Assembly: GCA_001303585.1 (NCBI GenBank)
Contig: LJTT01000053.1
Span: 1 to 40,730, forward strand
Length of the DNA: 40,730 nucleotides
Direction of reading: 5' to 3'
From: Betaproteobacteria bacterium SG8_41
Lineage (GTDB): Bacteria > Pseudomonadota > Gammaproteobacteria > Burkholderiales > SG8-41
Part shown: positions 31,672 to 39,813 of the stretch, in pieces
Position numbering within the stretch: position 1 is the first letter of the stretch
Layout: each line of letters begins with the position of its first letter
The notes under the pieces: model-generated
The model's input: the letters and a program-made list of their open reading frames with translations, nothing else
Told to the model about the DNA's origin: nothing
The model's database searches: none
Position numbers and translations under genes: made by a program

Positions 31672-34011
31672 CTACATGAAGGGGGCGGCGCGCTTCAGCA
31701 GCTCGTCGAGGCCGGGCTCTTTCGGATTGCGGGGCTTTCCAGGGTGAATGATCGAGACCTGACAGCTCTCAGCCGCCTCTACCAGCTCGCGGTAGGTGCC
31801 CGCGTTGAGGTCTGCGATGTACGCCTGCTTGTTGGCGTCGTAGGCGAAGAGGCGGTTGTTGAGGTTCGTGCACTCGTTGCAGGTCGTGCAGCGCGGGGTC
31901 TCGATGTAGGGCTCGTCGGAGGGAGGTTCCGGTGCCGCTGCCTCGGCCGCGACTGCGGCGGGGGCAGGGGCCGTAGCGGCAGCCGGCGCGGACGCAGCGC
32001 CCGCGACGGGACCAGCAGCCGCGGGAACAGCAGCCGCCGGTGGCGTGGTGGCCGATCTTGCTTCGCGCCACACGGCCTCGATCTCCTTTTGCTTTGCCTC
32101 TTCCCAGACTTTGCGTTCGCGCGCGAGCAGTTTTTCCGCCTGGGAGCTTCGAATGCCGGCGAGCTCCTGCAGGCTGCGCCACATCTCGCTGCAGCGGTTC
32201 GCCGCGAGCATCAGCTTGTCGTGAACGATCGCGCGCTGGAGCTGGTGCTGCTCATCCACCATGAGCGCATAGGGCACTTCATCCGGTGTCATGCCCGGAT
32301 CCTGCTTCAGCCCCTGGGCAAGCGGAACCATGCTGCCGCTCCACTCGGCTTTCGGGACTCGTGCGAAGTGCGCAGCGTAACGCGGGTCACAGGCCACGAA
32401 ATCGACGAAGGTGAAGGCAAGCTTCTCCTCCACGCGTTGATGCGTCTGATCTTCGTAGAGAAACTGCTCCACCGGCCAGTCCTGCTCCGGCTGGGGATTT
32501 CCCTCGAGGCTGAAGCGCGTCGCCCAGTCCGGCCCCGCCGACGGATCGTAGGCAAAGGCCGGGAACGCGCGCGACTGCATCGCAGCCGCCGCGGCAAGAT
32601 AGGGCGGGAGCCCGTTCGCGCTCCCTGCGGCGCCCGAGAAAACGCTGAACAGCGCGGGCCCGGTCTGCGCCATGCCCCTGAAGATCTGCTCGCGCGCCTG
32701 GTAGAGGTTGGAGGCGCTCGACTGCATCACGAAGACGTCGCTCAAGCCGAGCGCCATGCTGGCGAGGCGCATGCTGCGCAGGTTGAGTGAGAAACGCGCG
32801 CCGGCGCTTGCGAGCGGCGGCAGCAGATCATCGGTCTGGACCAGGACCTTCACTGGCAGCCCGCTCGCGAGGCAGTCGATCAGTGTTGCCAGCTCCGTGT
32901 CTGGCGTTTCAGCAGCCCGCATGCAGACGAGGTAATCGGGGAAGACGCGCAGGTCCTTCGGGCCGAGCGCATCTTCATCGAACTGCTCGAATAGCAGGTC
33001 GTGGGCGGGCTCGAGGTAGCGGCCCTCGATCTCGAGTTCTGCGGTGGCGATGGCCTTGACCAGCTCGATCAGCTCGGGCAGGCGGTTTCGGAACGCCGTC
33101 AGCGCTTCAGTGCAGTTCTCGAAGACGAAGCCGTGCGGCACGGCGCCGCCCGGGCTGTCGCTGCGGCCGCCCGGCTGCACGAATCGTTGCGACTGCAGCA
33201 CGGCGAGCACGCGATTGATCCGCTGGCGCCGGCTTTCGGGCAACGTGTCCTTGGCTGCATTCCGCGCCAGCAGGCGCGACATGGCCTCGAAGTCGAACGC
33301 CTGCTCGTGCGCAGCCCCGACGGAGGCTTTAAGGCTCTCGCTGCTTCGGCCCGCTGCCGAGCGGGCGAAATCCGCCTTCAGGATGTCCGAGAGTTTGAGA
33401 ACGAGCCGGTCGATGTCCTCGCGCAGGCTGCGCGCCTTGCGTGCCTGCACGGCCTTCCAGGCATGAACTAACAGACGCCCGGGCAGCTTTGCGTCACAGT
33501 CAATGACCTCGCCGTTCTCCCTGAGAACGGCCCGGACCGGAATCAGGGTCTCGGCAAGCGGCTCGCCGCTTTGCGAAGCGAGGCTCTGCGCGGTCCGGTC
33601 CCACAACGACGGCAGCGAACCCGCAGCGCCATCGGCGACCCGTTTGCGCATCGCGCGTTCGAGGCGCAGCACGTTGCGCCTGGTTTTCTCGCCTTCGAGG
33701 CCCTGCGGGGCGACTTCGCGCAGGAGGCCGTCGACGATATCCGATACCGAGCACACCCAGCCCTTCTCGGAAGAATCGCCGGTCAGGACGAGGGGAAAGT
33801 CGTAGCGCAGTTGCGTCAGGTCGCGGTAGCCAGCCAGGAGCGCGGGGCGCAGACTCTTCCCGTCGAGCGCTTCCAGCCCCTCGCCGATCCGGTGGCCGGT
33901 CAGGTGGAAGGCGAGATGGGCTTTGAACTGCGGCCCTATTTCTGTGGCCGGCGCGGAATCTTCCTCGGCACCGGCGCCTACGATGACGTCACGAGGCGCG
34001 TCGCGTTTCAC
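31672..34011 (-). CDS. 779-residue PFOR-like protein with C-terminal single-cluster ferredoxin domain
   Basis: This unusual protein starts at GTG 34011, 23 bases inside the end of korB, so it belongs to the kor transcript. Residues 1-290 resemble nothing I recognise. Residues 370-620 (LRSMRLASMALGLSDVFVMQ, FRGMAQTGPALFSVFSG, YALMVDEQHQLQRAI) faintly recall the TPP domain of pyruvate:ferredoxin oxidoreductase, but no GDG-NN cofactor motif is present. A charged helix (SQAEKLLARERKVWEEAKQK) and an Ala/Pro linker (about 654-695) lead to CTTCNEC plus a fourth Cys 36 residues later, the spacing of mono-[4Fe-4S] ferredoxins. The likely role is electron transfer to or from KorAB on a flexible arm; this is inference. 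Confidence 0.8.
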   Translation of the reverse strand: MKRDAPRDVIVGAGAEEDSAPATEIGPQFKAHLAFHLTGHRIGEGLEALDGKSLRPALLAGYRDLTQLRYDFPLVLTGDSSEKGWVCSVSDIVDGLLREVAPQGLEGEKTRRNVLRLERAMRKRVADGAAGSLPSLWDRTAQSLASQSGEPLAETLIPVRAVLRENGEVIDCDAKLPGRLLVHAWKAVQARKARSLREDIDRLVLKLSDILKADFARSAAGRSSESLKASVGAAHEQAFDFEAMSRLLARNAAKDTLPESRRQRINRVLAVLQSQRFVQPGGRSDSPGGAVPHGFVFENCTEALTAFRNRLPELIELVKAIATAELEIEGRYLEPAHDLLFEQFDEDALGPKDLRVFPDYLVCMRAAETPDTELATLIDCLASGLPVKVLVQTDDLLPPLASAGARFSLNLRSMRLASMALGLSDVFVMQSSASNLYQAREQIFRGMAQTGPALFSVFSGAAGSANGLPPYLAAAAAMQSRAFPAFAYDPSAGPDWATRFSLEGNPQPEQDWPVEQFLYEDQTHQRVEEKLAFTFVDFVACDPRYAAHFARVPKAEWSGSMVPLAQGLKQDPGMTPDEVPYALMVDEQHQLQRAIVHDKLMLAANRCSEMWRSLQELAGIRSSQAEKLLARERKVWEEAKQKEIEAVWREARSATTPPAAAVPAAAGPVAGAASAPAAATAPAPAAVAAEAAAPEPPSDEPYIETPRCTTCNECTNLNNRLFAYDANKQAYIADLNAGTYRELVEAAESCQVSIIHPGKPRNPKEPGLDELLKRAAPFM

Positions 34012-34984
34012 CGGGTTTCTCCTGCGGCCACACCGTGAATTTGTCTAGTTCCGCCTCCAGCCCTTCCCGAATCCGGCCCGGCGTGCGCAGTTCCGAAGAG
34101 TGGCGGGTCTCCTCGTAGCAGGGAATGTTCGGATTGCGATACAGAATTCCCACTGGAATCGGATCTTCCGACGAAGCGATTTCCCGCGCCCGATCGAGGT
34201 CCGACGGATCGTGGACGCGCTGGTTCTTGTAAGCCCTGCCGAGGCCGGGGCTGATGGTAATGCCGTTCTCGTGCGTGAGCAGCAGGTTCCGGTTCGGATC
34301 GTGCAGCCACGGATCGAGATGCTGCGGCAGGAATTCCGGGCAGCGCTGGATGATGCGCACGAACGAGAATCCCTTGTGGTGGAAAGCGGCCGCCAGAATG
34401 TCGTAGACCACCTCGGGAATCCAGTCCACGGCCTGCGCCACGAAGGAGACATTCTGGACGCCGAGCGTCACGGTCAGCGGATTGAGCGCCTCGAGGTAGG
34501 CGCCGCGCGGGGTCGTCTTGCTCTTGAGGCCGGCGGGCGAGGTAGGTGATGCCTGCATTTTGGTCAGGCCGTAGATGTGGTTGTCGTGCAGCACCACCGT
34601 CATGTTCATGTTGTAGCGAATCGCGTGTATCCAGTGTGCGGCGCCGATGCTGCAGCAATCGCCGTCGCCTGTTGCCACGAAGACCTGCAGGTCGGGCCGC
34701 GTGAACTTGATGCCCTCGGCAATCGGCAGGGCGCGCCCGTGGATGCTGTGGAAGCCGTAGGTTTTCATGTAGTGCGGGAAGCGGCTCGAACAGCCGATCC
34801 CGGAAACGAAAACGGTTTTCTCGGGCTGCAGTTTCTCATCGCGGCACAGGCGCTGGACGGCGGCGAGGATCGCATTGTCGCCGCAACCATTGCACCAGCG
34901 CGGAATGCTGCTCTGATAGCTCTCGAGGTCGTGCTCCTCCTCGTGAATCATCCGCATCACGCATTCAGTTGCCCGCATCGTCAT
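33989..34984 (-). CDS. korB: 2-oxo-acid:ferredoxin oxidoreductase beta subunit
   Basis: 331 residues. RWCNGCGDNAILAA (C31, C34) and GIGCSSRFPHY (C65) are the beta-subunit signatures around the cofactor and iron-sulfur cluster; GDGDCCSIGAAHWIHAI (106-122) with HDNHIYGLTKMQ is the TPP motif. It pairs with KorA to oxidise a 2-oxo acid to acyl-CoA and CO2 with ferredoxin. Sizes (641 and 331 residues) match the two-subunit 2-oxoglutarate enzyme known from Thauera aromatica. ATG 34984 overlaps the korA stop in ATGA, so translation is coupled. Its own end overlaps the next gene by 23 bases. An isoindolepyruvate or other 2-oxo-acid substrate cannot be excluded. Confidence 0.93.
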   Translation of the reverse strand: MTMRATECVMRMIHEEEHDLESYQSSIPRWCNGCGDNAILAAVQRLCRDEKLQPEKTVFVSGIGCSSRFPHYMKTYGFHSIHGRALPIAEGIKFTRPDLQVFVATGDGDCCSIGAAHWIHAIRYNMNMTVVLHDNHIYGLTKMQASPTSPAGLKSKTTPRGAYLEALNPLTVTLGVQNVSFVAQAVDWIPEVVYDILAAAFHHKGFSFVRIIQRCPEFLPQHLDPWLHDPNRNLLLTHENGITISPGLGRAYKNQRVHDPSDLDRAREIASSEDPIPVGILYRNPNIPCYEETRHSSELRTPGRIREGLEAELDKFTVWPQEKPGETRRAS

Positions 34985-36906
34985 GTTTTCCGCCTTTCCT
35001 TTTCCAGCTTTTCCCGGATTACGCGGTAAATGGTCCCCGGCTTGATGGGCTGGCCCTTCACCTCGCTCCAGCAGTCGATATCGACCAGGTAGCGCGCCCG
35101 CAGCATCAGCGCCAGCGCCGAGTAACGCCGGTTGGTCTCGTCAATGATCGCGTCCTCGAGCCGGTCGCACCAGTTGCTCTCGATCGTCATGACTCTTCGG
35201 AACCGCTGCATGATCTCCTTGATGCCGGCCGGCATCGGCTGCAGGAACGTCAGGTGCATCGAAGACACCTTGTGACCTTCTTCGCGCAAGCGCTCGACGG
35301 TCTCCTCGATAGCGCCCTTGGTGCTGCCCCAGCCGATCAGCAGAAGATCGCCGCTATCACCGCCGAACACGGGTGGCGCCTTCAGCGTTTTCTGCAGCGC
35401 GGCGATCTTGAGGCTGCGGTGACGGATTGCCTCTTCGTTGATTTCCGGATTGTAGGCAACGCGGCTCGCCCGATCGTGGGCGAGCCCCGTCAGGGTATGC
35501 ATGCCGTGGGGCTGTCCCGGCACGAGGCGGCGGGCGAGGCCCGTGACCGGATCCCAGTCATAAGGTTTCGTTCCCTCGTCGACCGCGCTTTGGTCAACCG
35601 GGGGCGCAAGCCAGGTATCCGCGAACTGGGGTCGCGAGAACGGCTGCTGGGAGGTGGCGAGATTGGCGTCGGAGAGCACGACGACGACGACGTTGAACGT
35701 CTCGGCGATCTTGCGCGCGGTGATGATCGAATAGAAGCAGTCTTCGATGGTGGCTGGCGCCATGACCACCTTTGGTGCGTCGCCATGGCTGCCGAAACAG
35801 GCGGTGAGCAGATCGCCTTGTTCCGCTTTGGTCGGCTGCCCGGTGCTGGGGCCGCCGCGCTGAACGTTCACGACGACGAGCGGGATCTCGCACATGACCG
35901 CCAAGCCGATCGCCTCCTGCTTGAGCGAGTAGCCTGGCCCGGACGTGATGGTGACGGCGCACTTGCCGGCGTACGACGCGCCGATCGCGAAGGCGCAGGC
36001 TGCGATTTCGTCCTCGGCCTGGTGGACGATGCCACCCACGCTCTCGAACGCCTCGCTCAGGTAATGCGAGGCCGAGGTCGCCGGCGTAATGGGATACATC
36101 GCGCACACTTCCATGCCGGAGGCGAGAACCCCGAGCGCCAGAGCCGTGTTGCCATTGACGACAATCTGCGGCTCCTTCACCGGTGCGGCCGGAATGCGGT
36201 ACTTGAATTCCAGATTCGCCTCGGCCCACTCGTAACCCGCTTCCAGCAGTGTGATATTCGATTTGACGACGCTCTCGTTTTTCTTGCCGAAGGCAAAAAC
36301 GATCTGCTCGCGCGCAAGCTGCAGATCGAGGCTGTAGATGCTGCAGAGCATGCCGAGCGCAAACATGTTCTTGCCGCGGCGCGGATCGGAGACGTGCTTG
36401 CGGCACTCCTGCTCCATCGGGATCTCGATCACCTTGTAGCCGTCCGTCACGAGGCGATCGTGCGTTTCCGTATAGGAGGCGGCAATCTTCGGATCGCTGT
36501 GCTCGCGCCATGCGCTTTCGAGAAGGATGGTGCAGCCCGGTTTGAGCTCTCCGGCCCGCACGCGCCCGATGAGCACCTGCTCGTTGAAGGCGACGACGAG
36601 ATCCGTTTCGTTGCCGCCGTTCGAGACGCGCTTGGCGCCCAGCCGTATGCGATTGCCGCTGGCGCCTTCGATGCTGCGCGCCGGGGGCTGGATCTCGGCC
36701 GGGATGATTTCGACGGTCCAGACCCCGTTGCCCATTCGCGCCGCGATGGAGCCGAGCGACTGGCCGCAGCGCTGTGCGCCCTCTCCGGAGTCGCTCACTA
36801 TTTCGACGACGTGCTCGGTGAGCGTGACGGCCGTCTTCTTCTTTGCCGCGGGCCGCGCGGCGGGCGCTGCCTTGGAGCCGCGATTCGATGCAAGCGTTTC
36901 GTTCAT
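34981..36906 (-). CDS. korA: 2-oxo-acid:ferredoxin oxidoreductase alpha subunit with fused gamma domain
   Basis: 641 residues. The gamma domain (about 30-235) comes first: SGEGAQRCGQSLGSIAARMG and DLVVAFNEQV. The alpha part follows, with MYPITPATSASHYL (270-283), DEIAACAFAIGASYAGKCAV, TSGPGYSLKQEAIGLAV and NVQRGGPSTGQPTKAEQGDL (about 343-362), all standard for the KorA group. The fusion order gamma-alpha is that of two-subunit enzymes. ATG 36906 (MNETLASNRG) is preferred; a longer frame exists upstream but runs antisense into nfnB. A Lys/Ala-rich lead (residues 8-26) is unlike most relatives. It lies 79 bp after nfnB and overlaps korB. Confidence 0.94.
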   Translation of the reverse strand: MNETLASNRGSKAAPAARPAAKKKTAVTLTEHVVEIVSDSGEGAQRCGQSLGSIAARMGNGVWTVEIIPAEIQPPARSIEGASGNRIRLGAKRVSNGGNETDLVVAFNEQVLIGRVRAGELKPGCTILLESAWREHSDPKIAASYTETHDRLVTDGYKVIEIPMEQECRKHVSDPRRGKNMFALGMLCSIYSLDLQLAREQIVFAFGKKNESVVKSNITLLEAGYEWAEANLEFKYRIPAAPVKEPQIVVNGNTALALGVLASGMEVCAMYPITPATSASHYLSEAFESVGGIVHQAEDEIAACAFAIGASYAGKCAVTITSGPGYSLKQEAIGLAVMCEIPLVVVNVQRGGPSTGQPTKAEQGDLLTACFGSHGDAPKVVMAPATIEDCFYSIITARKIAETFNVVVVVLSDANLATSQQPFSRPQFADTWLAPPVDQSAVDEGTKPYDWDPVTGLARRLVPGQPHGMHTLTGLAHDRASRVAYNPEINEEAIRHRSLKIAALQKTLKAPPVFGGDSGDLLLIGWGSTKGAIEETVERLREEGHKVSSMHLTFLQPMPAGIKEIMQRFRRVMTIESNWCDRLEDAIIDETNRRYSALALMLRARYLVDIDCWSEVKGQPIKPGTIYRVIREKLEKERRKT

Positions 36907-36985
36907 GGTTGTCACGTTATTGCTGCCCGGCCTTTCTCGAGTTCTCTGTCTGGTGCGTACAATTCCTGGAAGCGACTCCCGCTGT

Positions 36986-38488
36986 TCACCCAATTCGAAC
37001 CCGGGCGTAATTGCGCTCCTCGAGGTCGATGCCAAATAGCTTGCCGTTGCCGCCGGCCTTTTCCGTCCGGTAGACATGGTCGGTGTCGCGGATCCCGAGC
37101 CAGGCCTTCATGCTGCGCGCGGCGGCGCGGCCGGCGCCCATTGCCTCGATCACGGTTGCTGCACCGGTAACGATATCGCCGCCGGCGAACACGCCAGCCA
37201 TGGAGGTGGCGAGATTTTTGTCGGCTTCAATATAACCACGGCGGTTGAGCTTCAGCTTCGAGGTCTGACCGATGATCGGGTTTGCATTGGTGCCGATCGC
37301 GACCACCACGAGGTCGGCCTCGAACTCGAACTCGCTGCCAGCGACCGGAACCGGGCGGCGGCGTCCGGACTCGTCCGGCTCGCCAAGCTCCATGCGGATG
37401 CAGCGCATGCCTCGCACGTTGCCCTTGTCATCTCCCAGGATCTCGATCGGGTTGGTGAGCCAGTGGAATTCGATGCCTTCTTCCTCGGCATGATGGACTT
37501 CCTCCGCTCTCGCCGGACACTCGGCCCGAGTGCGGCGGTAGATGCAGTGCACCTTGCCGGCGCCGAGCCTGAGGCATACGCGCATGGCATCCATGGCCGT
37601 ATTGCCGGATCCGATCACGGCGATGCGCTGGCCAAGGGGGATCGGGGTATCGTAACCCGCATCCTTGGCTCGCATCAGGTTGCAGCGCGTCAGCAGCTCG
37701 TTCGCCGAGAGCACGCCGTTCAACGAGTCGCCCGGGATGCCGAGGAAGCTCGGGTAGCCGGCACCGGTCCCAATGAAGACGGCATCGAAACCCAGCTCGT
37801 CGATCATCTGCTCGATCGTGAACAGGCGCCCGACCAGCGTGTTGCACTCGAACTTGACGCCAAGCCGTCTGAGATTGTCGATCTCCGCATCGATCACTTC
37901 ATTGGGCAGCCGGAAATCGGGGATGCCGTAGCGCAGCACGCCGCCGGGCAGATGGAATGCCTCGTAGACCGTGACGTCGCAGCCCGCCTTCGCCATGTCT
38001 GCGGCGCAGGCCATGCCCGCGGGACCGGAACCGACGATTCCCACCCGGAAACTGTTCGGCTCGATGTAAGGGACGCTACTCCATCCTTCCTGAATCGCCT
38101 TGTCGCCGACGAAACGCTCCAGCCGCCCGATCGCCACGGGTTCCAGCGTTTCGCCTACCGGGCAGACGCCTTCACACTGGGTTTCCTGCGGGCAGACGCG
38201 ACCGCAGACCGCGGGCAACAGGTTCGTATCGGCAATGACGTCATAGGCGCCGCGATAATCCTTGGCGCTGATCTTCTGGATGAAGCCGGGAATGTCGATT
38301 CCGACCGGGCAGCCGGCGACGCAGGCCGGATCCGGGCAGAGCAGGCAGCGCTCGGCTTCATGTAGTGCGTCCTCGACTCGAAAGCCGTGCGCAACCTCAG
38401 CGAAGTTCTTCGTGCGTTCGGCTGGTTCCTGCTCGCGAATCGGGGCGCGCTGCTGCGGAATAGTGCGGATCGTCTTTTTCTTGGCCAT
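36986..38488 (-). CDS. nfnB: NADPH-dependent ferredoxin oxidoreductase large subunit (GltD-like)
   Basis: 500 residues. The N-terminal Fe-S domain has C48, C51, C56, C60 and C95, C99, C105, C109, enough for two [4Fe-4S] clusters. FAD binding is at VGIVGSGPAGMACAADMAKA (149-168), followed by LPGGVLRYGIPDFRLP; NAD(P) binding is near IAVIGSGNTAMDAMRV (about 293-308); the end GVFAGGDIVTGAATVIEAMG is typical. NfnB-type proteins exchange electrons between NADPH and ferredoxin and, with NfnA, can bifurcate to NADH. The gene could also be called glutamate synthase small subunit, but the neighbouring NfnA-like gene and absence of a large glutamate synthase gene argue for Nfn. ATG 38488. Confidence 0.9.
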   Translation of the reverse strand: MAKKKTIRTIPQQRAPIREQEPAERTKNFAEVAHGFRVEDALHEAERCLLCPDPACVAGCPVGIDIPGFIQKISAKDYRGAYDVIADTNLLPAVCGRVCPQETQCEGVCPVGETLEPVAIGRLERFVGDKAIQEGWSSVPYIEPNSFRVGIVGSGPAGMACAADMAKAGCDVTVYEAFHLPGGVLRYGIPDFRLPNEVIDAEIDNLRRLGVKFECNTLVGRLFTIEQMIDELGFDAVFIGTGAGYPSFLGIPGDSLNGVLSANELLTRCNLMRAKDAGYDTPIPLGQRIAVIGSGNTAMDAMRVCLRLGAGKVHCIYRRTRAECPARAEEVHHAEEEGIEFHWLTNPIEILGDDKGNVRGMRCIRMELGEPDESGRRRPVPVAGSEFEFEADLVVVAIGTNANPIIGQTSKLKLNRRGYIEADKNLATSMAGVFAGGDIVTGAATVIEAMGAGRAAARSMKAWLGIRDTDHVYRTEKAGGNGKLFGIDLEERNYARVRIG

Positions 38489-38568
38489 TTCAGTTTTGCT
38501 CTCGCAGCCATGGAGCGGCCGCGGCTGGGTGGGGCAGGGCGTGATGGCTGGCGCCGTATGCGAGCAAG

Positions 38569-39513
38569 TCAGCCACCTTTTACTTCCTCGAAAGGATCGG
38601 GCAGCGAACCGCTATCATCCGCGGCGCGAACCGGGGCAGAAGTCACGATTTCACGCATGCGGCAGTTTTCCGACCAGCGCTCGAGCGCGGCCTGCTCCTC
38701 TTCCTTGAAGCGCCGCAGGCGCGCCATCAAATCGTCGAAATCAACCTCGTGCCCGTCGAAATCGGGTCCATCGACACAGGCAAACCGTATCTGTCCGCCA
38801 ATCTTGACGCGGCAGCCCCCGCACATTCCGGTGCCGTCGACCATGATGGGGTTCAAGCTCACGACCGTCTTGATCTTGTGCGGGCGCGTCGCCTCCGCGC
38901 AGGCCTTCATCATCACGGGCGGGCCGATGGCCACGAACTCGTCAATATTGGGATGCCCCGCGATGGCGACCTGGATGCCCTTGGTCACCGAGCCCGTGAC
39001 GCCCGCCGAGCCGTCATCCGTGCACACGATCAGCTCATCGCAGCATTTCCGGAACTTGTCTTCCCAGAAGATGAGATCCTTGTTGCGGAACCCGAGGATC
39101 CCGATCACGTAGGCGCCGGCTTCCTTGGCTGCCCGTGCCTGCGGAAAGATGGGTGCGACACCGAGGCCGCCACCGACGAACGCCATTTTTTTCGCGTGGC
39201 TGATCTCACTCGGAATGCCCATCGGCCCCGCAACCCCGTAGAGCGACGTGCCAACCTGGCAGGTCTGCTGCATTTCGCGCGTTGTCTTGCCGACGGCCTG
39301 GATGACCAGGGTGATCGTGCCTTTGGTACGATTGAAGTCGGCGATGGTCAGGGGGATACGCTCGCCATGCTCATGTGACATGACGATGACGAACTGGCCC
39401 GGCCGGGCCGCTTTCGCCATCAAAGGGTGACGGATTTCAAGGAGATACGTGACGTCCGAGAAGTCCTCCCGGGCCACGATTTCAAATCCTGAACTCTTGC
39501 TTGCCTTACTCAT
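38569..39513 (-). CDS. nfnA: Ferredoxin-NADP reductase small subunit, [2Fe-2S] flavoprotein
   Basis: 314 residues. The FAD-binding barrel is at 10-100 (RIPLTIADFNRTKGTITLVI), then MAFVGGGLGVAPIFPQARA (110-128) binds NAD(H). The [2Fe-2S] site has D226, C231, C234 and C246: the Asp-plus-three-Cys pattern and exact spacing reported for Thermotoga NfnA (219, 224, 227, 239). It partners NfnB. The C-terminal 60 residues (from DFDGHEVDFDDLMARLRRF) are charged and continue beyond the usual end. It is the first gene of the nfn-kor transcript, and a candidate FNR-type promoter lies about 70-110 bases upstream. ATG 39513. Confidence 0.92.
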   Translation of the reverse strand: MSKASKSSGFEIVAREDFSDVTYLLEIRHPLMAKAARPGQFVIVMSHEHGERIPLTIADFNRTKGTITLVIQAVGKTTREMQQTCQVGTSLYGVAGPMGIPSEISHAKKMAFVGGGLGVAPIFPQARAAKEAGAYVIGILGFRNKDLIFWEDKFRKCCDELIVCTDDGSAGVTGSVTKGIQVAIAGHPNIDEFVAIGPPVMMKACAEATRPHKIKTVVSLNPIMVDGTGMCGGCRVKIGGQIRFACVDGPDFDGHEVDFDDLMARLRRFKEEEQAALERWSENCRMREIVTSAPVRAADDSGSLPDPFEEVKGG

Positions 39514-39813
39514 CAGCTTTGCTCCCCCGTTCGGGCGCCGTCCCGACGTTGCCGCAATCCGGCATTCGGGGAATCCCCAACGAATTTATTAGGTCCTTGC
39601 CCGCTGGGGTTTGATCTAGCGCAAGAATTTGCCAATCGCACGCCGTAAGGCCATGAACCTTCTGACGTTCCCTTCATCGGCTTTGGGCGTTGCGTGCGCT
39701 CTTCCCGGTCTTGGCAACAAGCGCAGGCGGCAGGCCCGCTCGATAGCGACCTCGCGGGGTCGCCGGAATGCCTGATCCGGCGTCGAGACCGGGCTCGCCC
39801 GCGCATATGCCCG
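39514..39813. other. 300-bp gap between nfnA and garR
   Basis: It holds the candidate FNR promoter and a perfect hairpin CGCCGGA-ATGCCTGA-TCCGGCG at 39761-39782, about 30 bases after the garR stop, which may end the garR transcript although no T-run follows. No gene is supported; short frames are open but have no recognisable product. Confidence 0.55.
39584..39624 (-). promoter_or_regulatory. Candidate FNR-type promoter of the nfn-kor operon
   Basis: TTGATCTAGCGCAA at 39611-39624 matches the FNR/Anr consensus TTGAT-N4-ATCAA at 8 of 10 positions. On the minus strand an AT-rich -10-like hexamer, TAATAA, at 39591-39586 lies about 29-30 bases downstream of its centre, the spacing of a class II FNR promoter (site at -41.5). 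Predicted leader is about 60 bases before nfnA ATG. Confidence 0.5.

Noticed and set aside
34969-37170. 733-codon plus-strand frame opposite korA
   Set aside because: It lies wholly antisense to korA, has no recognisable motif, and reflects GC-rich third positions.
37076-38365. 429-codon plus-strand frame opposite nfnB
   Set aside because: Antisense shadow; nfnB has all its cofactor motifs on the other strand.
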